Assembly: GCA_039819065.1 (NCBI GenBank)
Contig: JBCBSS010000006.1
Location: forward strand, 1-64,000
DNA: 64,000 bases
Source: JBCBSS01 sp039819065
GTDB lineage: Bacteria > Bacteroidota > Bacteroidia > Cytophagales > Cyclobacteriaceae
Direction of reading: 5' to 3'
The translations under genes and the position numbers were made by a program. Every line of letters begins with the position of its first letter. The stretch's first letter is position 1. Below, in pieces: positions 52,024 through 62,122 of the stretch. Under the pieces are notes generated by a model, which saw only the letters and a program-made list of their open reading frames with translations, made no database searches and had not been told where the DNA came from.

Positions 52024-55000
52024 TTGGCTAATAGATTTATCATAATTCTTGTCATTTTTTTCGTCGGTTTTCAAGGGGCTTTGGCACAACAAAAATTCTT
52101 TGAATGGCCGAAAGACATCAGCGAGTCTGACTATTTACCGAATACGGTCATCGTTAAAGTAAAGTCATCGCTGACACCTTCTACTACAAGTTCCATTCAA
52201 AGTCATTCAGCTAGAACGTCATGGAGTACTGCCATAAGCAGTGTGCAAATCGCTCCCATGTTTGGAAGTGGTAAGCATGGCTCACTAACCAGCAGGGCAC
52301 AGCAAAGTCCATATTTGAGCAACCTTTACAAGGTAAAGCTGCAAGCTGGATCAGACGTAAAAGAGGTTATCAATACCTTACTTCAATATCCTGAGGTACT
52401 ATATGCAGAGCCTTATTATATGATGAAACCACTGGTCATTCCTAATGACCCGGGTGCCAATCCTACTTCTGGTAGCCAGTCTTATCTGGATGTGATCAAA
52501 GCTTATGATGCGTGGAACCTTGAACGCGGAGATACGACCATTATCATAGGCATGCTAGACACAGGAAGTGATATTGATCACATTGACCTGGCAGATAATC
52601 TTTACATCAACCACGACGATCCTATCAATGGAATAGATGATGATAATGATGGTCTGGTGGATAACTATAGGGGTTGGGATATCGCAGATAACGATAACGA
52701 TGCTTCTTCAGATACTGATAGTCACGGCGCTATGGTAGCCGGTGTCGGTGCGGCATCTACCAACAATGGTGTTGGTATCGCTGGCGTCGGTTTTGATTCG
52801 CGTTTTCTACCCATAAAAATATTCGAGTCAGGTACTAACTTTTTCAACAATGGCTACGAGGCCATTGCGCTAGCCGCGGACTTAGGTTGTAAGGTGATTA
52901 ACCTATCCTGGGGAAGTGCTAATAGCTTCTCTCAATTCGGACAGGACATGATCAATTATGCGGTACTGGAAAAGGACGCCGTAGTCATTGCTGCAGCGGG
53001 CAATACCAATGCCGACTTAGATTTCTATCCTGCCTCGTTTGACAATGTACTTTCGGTCAGTGCGACGAATATCAACGATACAAAATCAAACTTTGGTACT
53101 TACAGCCATAAAGTTGACTTAGTGGCCCCGGGAGTATCCATTCTTTCTACATCGAATGATGATCAATATAAAGTAGACCAAGGGACGTCATTCTCCTCTC
53201 CGATGGTAGCCGGTGCAGCCGCATTAGTGCGCGCACGTTTCCCTAACCTTAATGCACAGCAGGTAATGGAGAAGTTGAGGGTTACCACCGATGACATTTA
53301 TAACCTGCCAGCCAACGATTCTTTTTTCGAAATGCTGGGTAAGGGAAGATTGAACATATTTAGAGCCCTGACCGATAATAGCACGCCATCCCTAAGAGCT
53401 ACTACATTTACTTATGATAATGGCTCAGGACAACATGCATTCTTTGGAGATACGTTGAGTATCACCAATATCTTTAGAAACTTCCTGGCACCGACACAAA
53501 ATGCCACGGTACATATCTCTTCTACATCTCCTTACGTGACGGTTATAGATTCTGTATTTGAGATTGGCCCGTTAGGCACACTTTCTACTGCTCAAAATAC
53601 TGGTAGCCCATTCCTGGTTTACTTGCACGAAGACCTCCCTCCCAACGAGCAGATCACTTTTAGAATTGGGTATGAAGATGGCATTTACGATGACTATCAA
53701 TATTTTGATATTGTCAGTTCTGCAGAATACCTGGCCGTGGATAATAATGAAATGAGCTTAACCCTCTCTGGCAATGGCAACCTGGGTTTTCACCTGGATG
53801 GTTACTTCGAGGGCACAGGTGTACAATATTTGGGTGACACCATTCTAGAACACCTTGGTCTAATCATCGCCAAGGCACCGGATAGCGTGTATGACAATGC
53901 GGTAAGGGACTTAGCCAACAACTTCAGAAATCAAGATTTCGCTGTTGAAGAGAATATCAAGTTCTACCGAAATTCTGTAGCCGATATTGATGCTCGATCG
54001 GTATTTACTGAGAGTAATACGGTACCTAATCCACTGGGATTGAGAATTGAGCAAAAGGCTTTGGCTTGGGAATCAACCGAAGACCAACAGTTTGTCATCA
54101 TGGAGTATCGGCTTGTTAATACGAGTAATGACGATATCAACCAGTTGCATGTCGGGCTATTTGCCGATTGGGATCTCAATGATGCCACCAAAAACAGGGC
54201 AGACTGGCAAGCTGATGATGAGTTTGGCTATGTCTTTGATCCTGTATCACAGACTTATGCCGGTATAGCATTACTTACTAACCAGGATAAGGCTTACTAC
54301 GCTATCGACAACGCTTCTCTGGACGGTAATATTCCTGATATTAGCAGCACACTAAGTAGAAATCAAAAATATAATTTCTTGTCTCAGGCGATCGGTCAAA
54401 CCACAGCAGGGACAAACGGGCAAGGAAATGACGTGTCGCATTTTGTGGGTGGCACGACCAGTCTATTATCATCTAAAGCGAGTCAAAAAGTGGCATTTGC
54501 TCTAATTACTGGTCGGTCATTAGCTGACCTGCAAGAAGCCGCATCGCGGGCTAAATTGAGATATGCTGAACATGTCAATAACCCTCCTATTCTACATCAG
54601 GAATTGACCTGCTTCGATACACCGGCCAACATCAACCCTCCACAGGGTACAGCTTTCGATTTCTATGAAGACCTAGCCTTGATGAATTTGGTTCAAAGTG
54701 GTGCGTCTTTCACTACGTCTAACGTCACAACGGCTCAGACCTATTATGTGGTCAATAAAGACAATGATTTTGACGGCGACGTCTTTAGAGTTATTGCAGA
54801 CTATAAAGCGATTGATGCTGGCTTTTCTACCGGTATGGATACGCTATTCTTGAATGAGTCGGGCAATACCACTGTGAGTTTCCAGGACTTGAGTATCGAC
54901 GGTACAAGTTGGTCATGGGATTTCGGTAACGGCTTTACCAGTTCTCTCCAAAACCCGGTAATGAACTTCCCTGCCACCGGTAATTACACGGTCAGGCTTA

Positions 55001-56289
55001 CTGTTGAGAGCGACATAGGTTGTGTTGACAGCGTGAGTAAACAATTGGTTGTCGTGAAGGCCAGCCCAAGGCCGGCTATCGATGATCGTTTTGCATGCCA
55101 GAGCGAGCTTATCAATATTTCAGCTTCCAATGCTTCCGCTTTAAGATTCTATGATTCGCCAACGTTGGATAACCTGATCGGCCAAGGCGAATCCTTATTA
55201 GTCGGCCCTTTCTATGCTGATACGACTTTCTATGTCACTAGTGTTGATTCTACTTTTGAAAGTCTGGCAGAGACAGTTTCGATAGAAGTGAGTCGTCTGG
55301 AGGTTGGTTTTACGGAGCAAATTGACACCACTGATTTGAACCAAAAATATCTTCTCCATTTGAATGCCACTGGCGTTGAACTTGATTCTTTTAGGTGGGT
55401 TATCAATGGCACACCTTCCGGGGTCAATAAGGACATCAGTCTGGATTATACCGGCCAGTCTCAATTCGAAGTGACCATCGAGGGTTTCGATACCAACGGC
55501 TGTATGACCAACACAAGCCGTTTATATATGCCGGAAACCAGCGATACGCCAACATTATCACCAACCAAGATTTGTCAAGGTGATAGCATCGAACTGATTC
55601 CACAAAATGGATCTACCTTCTTATTCTATAGTGATGCTTCCTTGGAAAATCTGCTGCATAAAGGGTCTTCTTTTACTACCTCCGCCCTAAGCACATCTAC
55701 CAACTTCTACATTACATCTATTGATCATCTGCTGGAAGGGGACGCGTTTGAAGCCACGGTAGAAGTAAGTGACGTGAGTGCTGATTTTAGTCTATCTCAA
55801 GATACGCTCAATCTTAGCGAAGGTGCAGTTGTAGAAGCGACTGCCTTGAATAACACGGTTACTAATTGGTCATGGTCTATTAATGGGCAAGACATGGCTT
55901 CTGGTCAGAATGCTTCTTTTTCGTTTACAGATATTGGCAGTTTTGTAGTTGAACTCACGGTAACAGACGAAATAGGATGTACTGCTAGTGAGACACAAGC
56001 ACTGGTCGTCCAGCAAATCACATCTACGGAATCTGTTTCTTTCAATACCGATATTCATATCTTCCCCAATCCAACCGAAGGCCAATTGATCCTCGATCTG
56101 GGAGAAGTTTTCGAGAATAATACTGCTATCACTTTGTATGACCTGCGAGGCAAGCAAGTATATACCACCAATCGAGCCTATGAGAATGAACCCATCAGGC
56201 TTGATTTAAGCACGGTTCTACCCGGAACCTATTGGATCAAAGTAGAGAGTGATAAGCAGCTTCACCAGCAACGCCTTATCATAAAATAA
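52024..56289 (+). CDS. secreted subtilisin-family (S8) protease with T9SS sorting domain
   Basis: A 1421-residue exported protease. After a signal peptide (ends near ALAQQ) and a prodomain (about 40-140) comes the S8 domain with Asp179 (MLDTGSD), His234 (SHGAMVAG), Asn327 (AAAGN) and Ser389 (GTSFSSPMVAG). A Ca-binding-like DDDNDGLVDN lies at 205-214. The second half has Ig-like/PKD modules (WSWDFGNGF, YTVRLTVESDIGCVDS; WSWSINGQD, FVVELTVTDEIGCTAS) and ends in a type A T9SS signal (IFPNPTEGQLILDL to LHQQRLIIK). The start is TTG at 52024. It is probably cell-surface or released. Confidence 0.93.
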   Translation: MANRFIIILVIFFVGFQGALAQQKFFEWPKDISESDYLPNTVIVKVKSSLTPSTTSSIQSHSARTSWSTAISSVQIAPMFGSGKHGSLTSRAQQSPYLSNLYKVKLQAGSDVKEVINTLLQYPEVLYAEPYYMMKPLVIPNDPGANPTSGSQSYLDVIKAYDAWNLERGDTTIIIGMLDTGSDIDHIDLADNLYINHDDPINGIDDDNDGLVDNYRGWDIADNDNDASSDTDSHGAMVAGVGAASTNNGVGIAGVGFDSRFLPIKIFESGTNFFNNGYEAIALAADLGCKVINLSWGSANSFSQFGQDMINYAVLEKDAVVIAAAGNTNADLDFYPASFDNVLSVSATNINDTKSNFGTYSHKVDLVAPGVSILSTSNDDQYKVDQGTSFSSPMVAGAAALVRARFPNLNAQQVMEKLRVTTDDIYNLPANDSFFEMLGKGRLNIFRALTDNSTPSLRATTFTYDNGSGQHAFFGDTLSITNIFRNFLAPTQNATVHISSTSPYVTVIDSVFEIGPLGTLSTAQNTGSPFLVYLHEDLPPNEQITFRIGYEDGIYDDYQYFDIVSSAEYLAVDNNEMSLTLSGNGNLGFHLDGYFEGTGVQYLGDTILEHLGLIIAKAPDSVYDNAVRDLANNFRNQDFAVEENIKFYRNSVADIDARSVFTESNTVPNPLGLRIEQKALAWESTEDQQFVIMEYRLVNTSNDDINQLHVGLFADWDLNDATKNRADWQADDEFGYVFDPVSQTYAGIALLTNQDKAYYAIDNASLDGNIPDISSTLSRNQKYNFLSQAIGQTTAGTNGQGNDVSHFVGGTTSLLSSKASQKVAFALITGRSLADLQEAASRAKLRYAEHVNNPPILHQELTCFDTPANINPPQGTAFDFYEDLALMNLVQSGASFTTSNVTTAQTYYVVNKDNDFDGDVFRVIADYKAIDAGFSTGMDTLFLNESGNTTVSFQDLSIDGTSWSWDFGNGFTSSLQNPVMNFPATGNYTVRLTVESDIGCVDSVSKQLVVVKASPRPAIDDRFACQSELINISASNASALRFYDSPTLDNLIGQGESLLVGPFYADTTFYVTSVDSTFESLAETVSIEVSRLEVGFTEQIDTTDLNQKYLLHLNATGVELDSFRWVINGTPSGVNKDISLDYTGQSQFEVTIEGFDTNGCMTNTSRLYMPETSDTPTLSPTKICQGDSIELIPQNGSTFLFYSDASLENLLHKGSSFTTSALSTSTNFYITSIDHLLEGDAFEATVEVSDVSADFSLSQDTLNLSEGAVVEATALNNTVTNWSWSINGQDMASGQNASFSFTDIGSFVVELTVTDEIGCTASETQALVVQQITSTESVSFNTDIHIFPNPTEGQLILDLGEVFENNTAITLYDLRGKQVYTTNRAYENEPIRLDLSTVLPGTYWIKVESDKQLHQQRLIIK

Positions 56290-56400
56290 TCAAGAATTAG
56301 TTTCTCTGGACTTTATCTGTCACATCATGGACAGACCTATTGAAGTAAAATCACCAACTTGATATTCTACCTGAATTAGAATTATAAAGTCATTGTCAAG

Positions 56401-57168
56401 TTGAGAGAGAGGCCAGAAGATCATAGACATGTAGCACTCATTAACGCCAACGGTGATATCATCAGTGTTAACAAAGCGTGGGAAAAGTTTGCTATTCAGA
56501 ATAATGGCGATTCATCAAGAATCGGCATTGGCGTAAATTATTTGGACATCTGTAAACGCTCCAAGGGCAGGTATAGCAGCGGGGCTTATACTGTTTTCGA
56601 GGGCATTCAAACCGTTATAGAAGGACGGAGCCAATCATTTGGACATCAATATCCATGTCATTCGCCGGAAGAGCGCCGCTGGTTTAGTATGGAAGTGGTA
56701 AAAATGCAGGAGGACAAGGATATTTTTTCTGTCATACATAGCAATGTCACCAACCAGAAGCGTTTAGAACTACTGATAAAAGGAGGGGATATGTACCGCA
56801 CTAGGACTAACAGAACATCTGTAGCCTCTTTCAACTACGTCCAATACGCCGATGGAAATACATCCTTTCAAATGACGGAAAGCTCGATGGAGCTGGCACC
56901 TTATTATTCAAAAGATATGTATGAGGGCCTTGTGGCTGATGATGGGTTGAATATCCAGCATATCATTATGCCGTTGATCAAATCAATGATATTCGATAAT
57001 GGCAAGTTGAAGCCCATGAAGTTTGAGTTTCCTATGAAAAGTGGGAGTCAACTGCGATGGTTCTTAAGCGAAATGTCACCAAAGAAAACCCAGATCAACG
57101 GCATGGATGCCATTACGTGGTTAGGGCAATTGAAGGACATCACCGAACCCTTACGGGTAATCAATTAA
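56401..57168 (+). CDS. stand-alone PAS-domain protein
   Basis: A 255-residue cytoplasmic protein with two PAS-like halves. The first (about 1-115) has VALINANGDIISVNKAWEKF and GVNYLDICKRSKG, a sensor PAS pattern, closing with a PAC-like VIHSNVTNQKRLE. The second (about 150-255) ends in RWFLSEMSPKKTQINGMDAI with GQLKDITEP. No kinase, cyclase or DNA-binding domain follows, so it may act as a separate sensor for a partner. It starts with TTG at 56401. Ligand unknown. Confidence 0.7.
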   Translation: MRERPEDHRHVALINANGDIISVNKAWEKFAIQNNGDSSRIGIGVNYLDICKRSKGRYSSGAYTVFEGIQTVIEGRSQSFGHQYPCHSPEERRWFSMEVVKMQEDKDIFSVIHSNVTNQKRLELLIKGGDMYRTRTNRTSVASFNYVQYADGNTSFQMTESSMELAPYYSKDMYEGLVADDGLNIQHIIMPLIKSMIFDNGKLKPMKFEFPMKSGSQLRWFLSEMSPKKTQINGMDAITWLGQLKDITEPLRVIN

Positions 57169-57214
57169 CACATACTATTTCGTACGGCGCCCTGGCACAC
57201 CAACGTCGCCAAGA

Positions 57215-57937
57215 TCAGTCTTGTTGAGCAAAAACTTTCTTTAACAACTCGGTCGTCCTGGCTATAGGATCTTCCCGTATCTTTCCCTCTTCCTTAGCTA
57301 CTAAAAAGAAGAGCCCTTCGATGGCCTTATCCGTAGCATAATCGTCAAGATCTGGATTCACTTTTTCAACAAAAGGAATCTTATTGTACGTAGTCACGAT
57401 ATCGCCATAGTATTTGGTAGCATTGACCTCATCCAATGAGGTTTTGATCACAGGCTTGAATTTGACTTTTAACTGATCTGAGGTAACCCTTTTCAGATAC
57501 TGCGTGGCTGCGTCATCTTCTCCTTTTAGAATACCCCATGCATCTTCTATGGTCATCGATTTGATAGCGGCAACGAAAATAGGTTTTGCTTCCTTAGCCG
57601 CTTTCTCAGCGCCCCTGTTTAGTGTCATCACAAACTTATCTACTTGCTTGTCCAGACCGATCTGTCTTAGTTTGGTCTCTACTTTCTGCACATCCGGTGG
57701 GAAGGGTATTTTTATGTTCGGGTTCTTGAAATAGCCGTCGACCTTGGAGGCTTGGGCAGAACCATTGGAAATACCATTGACAAGTGCCTCTTTGAGACCT
57801 TGTGCCACATCCGCGGAGGTTAATTGTCCACTGCCCAAAGCGTCATTGATCCCACTTAAGGTCTGATTGATCTGAGCGGAAGTACAGGCCAATAATAGCA
57901 CGGTAATTAACGGAAAGAGAATTGATGACTTGCGCAT
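57215..57937 (-). CDS. DUF4197 lipoprotein
   Basis: A 240-residue protein with a lipoprotein signal (LLLACTS, Cys 18) and the DUF4197 region over nearly the whole mature part: LTSADVAQGLKEALVNGISN, PFPPDVQKVETKLRQIGLD, FVMTLNRGAEKAAKEAKPIF, IEDAWGILKGEDDAATQYLK and IEGLFFLVAKEEGKIREDP. The family is all-helical and of unknown function. It is convergent with the PAS gene and divergent from cinA. Confidence 0.9.
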   Translation of the reverse strand: MRKSSILFPLITVLLLACTSAQINQTLSGINDALGSGQLTSADVAQGLKEALVNGISNGSAQASKVDGYFKNPNIKIPFPPDVQKVETKLRQIGLDKQVDKFVMTLNRGAEKAAKEAKPIFVAAIKSMTIEDAWGILKGEDDAATQYLKRVTSDQLKVKFKPVIKTSLDEVNATKYYGDIVTTYNKIPFVEKVNPDLDDYATDKAIEGLFFLVAKEEGKIREDPIARTTELLKKVFAQQD

Positions 57938-58077
57938 GTTGAGTGAATTGTTACGCAGATAATGTTAGACAAAATACCGACAAACTCATAGTTTTTAAGA
58001 TCAAAATTCCATGAGCTTATCGTTGAAAAGATTGGTAAGTGATACCTTTAGCGTTGAATAAATGCTAAAGCAAAAAC

Positions 58078-59331
58078 ATGGATTTGATCAATGCGGAAAT
58101 CCTCACCATAGGTGACGAAATTCTTTACGGGCAGATTACGGATACCAACTCTCAGTGGATGAGTGGTGAATTGGATAAAGTGGGTATCAAAGTAGTTCGT
58201 AAAACGACGGTAGGAGATATTGAAGAGGATATCATGACCGCTTTCGAGGAAGCAGAAAGCAGGGCCGATATTGTGCTCATCACCGGTGGACTAGGTCCCA
58301 CCAACGACGACCTTACCAAACCTTGCCTCGCCAAGTATTTTGATTGTGAGATAGCCATACACGATGGCGCCTTACAAGAGATAACCGACCTTTTCAATCG
58401 TATTGGGAGAGAATTAACGCCTTTGAATAGGATGCAAGCTGCATTACCTGTTTGCTGCGATATGATTAGCAACAAATCAGGCACCGCCCCCGGCATGTGG
58501 TTTCAGCGTAACGGGAAAGTATTTGTCTCCATGCCGGGCGTTCCTTACGAAATGAAAGAAATGATGACCAATACCATCATTCCTCGATTACAGACTGTCT
58601 TCAAAACACCGGTTATCTATCATAAAATCGTAAAGACGGTCGGTATTGGTGAATCGTGGCTGGCTGACAAGATCAAAGACTGGGAAGATGCACTCCCTGA
58701 GCACATTAAACTGGCCTATCTGCCTAGTCTGGGTCAGGTTCGTTTGAGGTTAACTGCCAAAGGGGATGACGAGGAGCAACTTAAGATAGAAGTTGATGAG
58801 TTGATCGCAGACCTTATGAAATATGCCAAGAAGTATGTCTTTGGCTATGGTAATGATAAGCTGGAAGAGGTAGTAGGACGATTACTACGTGATCGTAGCC
58901 TAACCATCTCTACTGCTGAAAGTTGTACAGGGGGCAATATCGCTCAAATGATTACCAGCATAGCCGGTAGCTCAGATTATTTTCTCGGGTCTGTGGTAGC
59001 CTATCACAACGATATCAAAAAACTGGCGCTAGGAGTAAAAGAAGAAACATTGATGCACCATGGTGCGGTAAGTGAAGAAACCATTCGGGAAATGGCAGAA
59101 GGGGTACGAAATAGGTTCGGTACCGACATTGGCGTGGCAACCAGTGGCATTGCGGGCCCGGGAGGAGGTACTCCTGACAAACCGGTGGGTACGGTTTGGA
59201 TTGCTTATGCAGACGGTAATGAGACAGTAGCCAAGAAATTACAATTATGGAAAGACCGCACCTTAAATATCAGATCTTCATCTGTTGCTACACTTAATCT
59301 GGTCAGGCAAAGATTGACCGAAAACGATTGA
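58078..59331 (+). CDS. cinA: CinA: nicotinamide-nucleotide amidase with molybdopterin-binding-like domain
   Basis: A 417-residue two-domain CinA. The N-terminal COG1058 domain (ILTIGDEILYGQITDTNSQW, VLITGGLGPTNDDLTKPCLA) is an ADP-ribose or NAD-related pyrophosphatase-like domain. The C-terminal PncC domain (SAESCTGGNIAQMITSIAGS, SGIAGPGGGTPDKPVGTVW) deamidates NMN to nicotinate mononucleotide in pyridine nucleotide recycling. It links functionally to nadE earlier in the window and to the nicotinate mononucleotide that CobT uses, which is inference. It precedes the E2 gene by 79 bases. Confidence 0.94.
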   Translation: MDLINAEILTIGDEILYGQITDTNSQWMSGELDKVGIKVVRKTTVGDIEEDIMTAFEEAESRADIVLITGGLGPTNDDLTKPCLAKYFDCEIAIHDGALQEITDLFNRIGRELTPLNRMQAALPVCCDMISNKSGTAPGMWFQRNGKVFVSMPGVPYEMKEMMTNTIIPRLQTVFKTPVIYHKIVKTVGIGESWLADKIKDWEDALPEHIKLAYLPSLGQVRLRLTAKGDDEEQLKIEVDELIADLMKYAKKYVFGYGNDKLEEVVGRLLRDRSLTISTAESCTGGNIAQMITSIAGSSDYFLGSVVAYHNDIKKLALGVKEETLMHHGAVSEETIREMAEGVRNRFGTDIGVATSGIAGPGGGTPDKPVGTVWIAYADGNETVAKKLQLWKDRTLNIRSSSVATLNLVRQRLTEND

Positions 59332-59410
59332 GATAAAATCGTAATGCACTAACTTTGCAGCAAATTTTGAAAAGTAACCAATCTTTTTGATCCACAAATA
59401 AAGCAGATAC

Positions 59411-60724
59411 ATGGCGTTAGTTGAACTTTTGATGCCCAAGATGGGTGAGAGTATCATGGAGGCAACCATTCTCACATGGTTGAAAAGTGAGGGAGATACC
59501 ATCGAACAAGATGAATCAGTTTTGGAAGTAGCTACTGACAAAGTAGATACGGAAGTACCCTCAACTCATGCAGGTGTACTTAAAGAAATATTGGCTAAGG
59601 ACGGTGATGTAATACAGGTTGGAAAACCTATTGCTATTATAGCCACCGATGGAGATGAAAGCACAGATAGTGCTGCTCCAGCCGCCACAGCCGCTGAATC
59701 AAAGCCTGAGCCAGTAGCTGAAGTTGCCGCTACTACAGCTGCGCCGGTAGCGGTAAGCAACGGCACCACGCAACTGGCAGAACCTGTTTCAGGGAGATTC
59801 TACTCTCCTTTGGTTAAAAACATAGCCAAGCAGGAGAATATCGGGGTAGCTGAATTGGAAACTATCCCTGGTACAGGCAAAGAAGGTAGGGTAACCAAGC
59901 ATGACATGCTGTCTTATTTGAAGACACGTTCTACCCAAGCCGCACCAGTAGCACAACCACAAACTTCGCAGCCAGCAAGGGTTTCTACTCCGATTGCGCC
60001 TTCGCTTAATGGTAATGAAGAGATCATTGAGATGGATCGTATGCGTAAGATGATCGCTGAGCGAATGGTAGATTCTAAGCGTATATCACCGCATGTTACC
60101 TCATTCGTAGAAGCTGATGTTACCAATATCGTATATTGGAGAAATCGCGTTAAAAACGAATTCAAAGAAAAAGAGGGCGACAGTCTTACATTCACACCAA
60201 TCTTCATTGAGGCCATCGTTAAATCAATCAAAGATTATCCGATGATCAATGTCTCTGTAGATGGTGATAGAATTATCAGACACAAAGACATCAACATAGG
60301 CTTGGCGGTAGCGCTACCTTCAGGTAACTTAATTGTACCTGTGATTAGAAATGCAGATCAGTTGAATATCACCGGTTTGACCAAAAGGGTAAATGACCTG
60401 GCGAGAAGAGCAAGGGATAACAAACTCAAACCAGATGAATTATCCGGCGGTACATACACTGTTTCTAATGTCGGGTCTTTCGGCAACGTAATGGGTACCC
60501 CGATCATTATGCAACCGCAAGTGGCTATCATGGCGCTTGGAGCGGTTCAGAAGAAGCCAGCCGTGATCGAAACACCGCTAGGTGATACTTTAGGCATAAG
60601 ACATAAAATGTTCTTATCGCACTCTTATGATCACCGCGTTGTAGATGGAGCCCTAGGCGGTATGTTCGTAAGGCGAGTAGCCGATCATTTGGAAAGATTC
60701 GATTTGAATAGGTCGATCCACTAA
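59411..60724 (+). CDS. 2-oxoacid dehydrogenase E2 (dihydrolipoamide acyltransferase)
   Basis: A 437-residue E2 core protein. The lipoyl domain (1-78) has the lipoylated Lys in VATDKVDTEVPS. An Ala/Pro/Glu-rich linker leads to the E1/E3-binding domain (FYSPLVKNIAKQENIGVAEL, GTGKEGRVTKHDML), then the catalytic domain ends with SHSYDHRVVDGALGGMFV, carrying the catalytic His and Asp. The sequence alone does not decide between pyruvate, 2-oxoglutarate and branched-chain substrates; the YDHRVVDG ending and single lipoyl domain fit the branched-chain type. No E1 or E3 gene is adjacent. Confidence 0.92.
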   Translation: MALVELLMPKMGESIMEATILTWLKSEGDTIEQDESVLEVATDKVDTEVPSTHAGVLKEILAKDGDVIQVGKPIAIIATDGDESTDSAAPAATAAESKPEPVAEVAATTAAPVAVSNGTTQLAEPVSGRFYSPLVKNIAKQENIGVAELETIPGTGKEGRVTKHDMLSYLKTRSTQAAPVAQPQTSQPARVSTPIAPSLNGNEEIIEMDRMRKMIAERMVDSKRISPHVTSFVEADVTNIVYWRNRVKNEFKEKEGDSLTFTPIFIEAIVKSIKDYPMINVSVDGDRIIRHKDINIGLAVALPSGNLIVPVIRNADQLNITGLTKRVNDLARRARDNKLKPDELSGGTYTVSNVGSFGNVMGTPIIMQPQVAIMALGAVQKKPAVIETPLGDTLGIRHKMFLSHSYDHRVVDGALGGMFVRRVADHLERFDLNRSIH

Positions 60725-60753
60725 GGAATTACACAACTAAAAATAAAAAGAGT

Positions 60754-60879
60754 TGTCTCAAAAGCCGTTCTGAACGGTCATCCCGACTTGTCGGGACGAG
60801 AAATCTATCTCCTTGATGATTAATACTTTAAATCGAGATAGATTTCTCCTAGCGTCGAAATGACTGGTTTTTGAAAGCC
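60754..60879 (-). repeat. 125-base palindromic element, copy 2
   Basis: The reverse complement aligns with the element at 45211-45335: TTCGAC, GAGAAATCTATCTC, a loop AAAGTATTAATCATCA, GAGATAGATTTCTC, the GTCCCGACAAGTCGGGAT hairpin and CGGCTTTTGAGACA. It starts 30 bases after the E2 stop, where it may also serve as a transcription or mRNA end. Confidence 0.85.
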
Positions 60880-60970
60880 ACTTTTTTATTTTCTTTCCTT
60901 TCCTGCGCAAGTTTTCATAGAGGCCTGGCATCTAATATGCAAAAGGTCAAAAACTATAAAACAGTTTATT

Positions 60971-61432
60971 ATGAAAACGAGCATCAAATTCTCTTACATC
61001 TTCATGGCGTTGTTCTTTGTAGCCATGAGTAATTTGGCTTTCGCCCAGCAGGAGGAAGCCAGAAACAGAAGGCCCCATCACAGAATGGAAAGAGGTCAGG
61101 AAGGTCGCATGATACAAATCCCTAACCTTAGCGACACTCAGCAGGAGCAGATCAAAAAGCTCATGACAGCGCATCAAAAAGAAGTACTTCCCCTAAGAAA
61201 TGAAATGGGTGAAAAGAGGGCACGCCTCAAAACATTATCAACAGCTCAGGACGCTGATATGAAGTCCATCAATAAGGTAATCGATGAAATCGGAGCATTG
61301 CAAACCAAGTTGATGAAAAGTAAAGCCGCGCATCATCAGGAAGTGAGAAAGGTATTGGATGACGAGCAGCGACTTTGGTTCGACACGCATCAACGTGAGG
61401 GAAGAAGACACAGAAGGCAGCATAGAGGTTAA
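60971..61432 (+). CDS. Spy/CpxP-like periplasmic protein
   Basis: A 153-residue exported protein: signal peptide to about residue 25 (LAFAQQ), then a charged all-helical region with LSDTQQEQIKKLMTAHQKEV, the LTxxQ-type motif of Spy/CpxP chaperones and metal-sensing CnrX-like proteins. The C-terminus is very rich in Arg and His (EGRRHRRQHRG), which could bind metal. It lies eight bases before the ECF sigma gene, so both are likely in one operon. Confidence 0.8.
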   Translation: MKTSIKFSYIFMALFFVAMSNLAFAQQEEARNRRPHHRMERGQEGRMIQIPNLSDTQQEQIKKLMTAHQKEVLPLRNEMGEKRARLKTLSTAQDADMKSINKVIDEIGALQTKLMKSKAAHHQEVRKVLDDEQRLWFDTHQREGRRHRRQHRG

Positions 61433-61440
61433 TCGGGACA

Positions 61441-62085
61441 GTGGGGCAACCCATATCTTTTATATCAACTGAGTATATTTATCCTATTATCACCATTACG
61501 GCAGACATACCGAAAGATGATGACTTGGTCACTCTTTTAATAAAGGGTGATCAAGCTGCATTTAAGCAGTTGGTAGAACGATTTCAGAACATTGTCTTTA
61601 ACACTTGTCTCAACTTCCTGACAAACCAGGAAGATGCTGAAGACGCGACACAGGAAGTGTTTATTGAGGTTTTCAATGCCATCGATCAGTTTAAAGGGCA
61701 ATCGAAGCTTTCTACATGGATATACAGAATAGCCGTCACCAAATCTTTGGAGCACATTAGGAGGAGAAAGAGTAAAAAGAGATGGGCTTTTATGCAATCC
61801 TTGTTTGGCAACGAAGACCAGATATGGGCACCTTCGCGAGATGCCAATGACCACCCAGGCGCAATGATGGAAAACAAAGAGCGCTCGAAAGTACTGTTCT
61901 CTGCCATTGATCAATTACCTGATAATCAACGTGTGGCGTTTACATTGCACAAAATAGATGGGCAAAGCTATCAGGAAGTATCTCAAATCATGGAGTTATC
62001 CGTGTCATCGGTTGAATCGCTGATGTTCAGGGCAAAAAAGAACCTGCAGAAGAAGTTGACCGGTTATTATAAAAAGAACTTATAG
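61441..62085 (+). CDS. ECF-family RNA polymerase sigma factor
   Basis: A 214-residue sigma-70-family ECF factor. Region 2 shows QLVERFQNIVFNTCLNFL and EDAEDATQEVFIEVFNAIDQ with STWIYRIAVTKSLEHIRRRK; region 4 shows LPDNQRVAFTLHKIDGQSYQ with ELSVSSVESLMFRAKKNLQ. The GTG at 61441 is the only start available ahead of region 2; about 25 residues before it look non-conserved, so the true start may be downstream. It is flanked by Spy-like and anti-sigma-like genes. Confidence 0.92.
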   Translation: MGQPISFISTEYIYPIITITADIPKDDDLVTLLIKGDQAAFKQLVERFQNIVFNTCLNFLTNQEDAEDATQEVFIEVFNAIDQFKGQSKLSTWIYRIAVTKSLEHIRRRKSKKRWAFMQSLFGNEDQIWAPSRDANDHPGAMMENKERSKVLFSAIDQLPDNQRVAFTLHKIDGQSYQEVSQIMELSVSSVESLMFRAKKNLQKKLTGYYKKNL

Positions 62086-62122
62086 CAAGTTTTAGTTGTG
62101 AAATGCATCTAATAGAAAAGAG

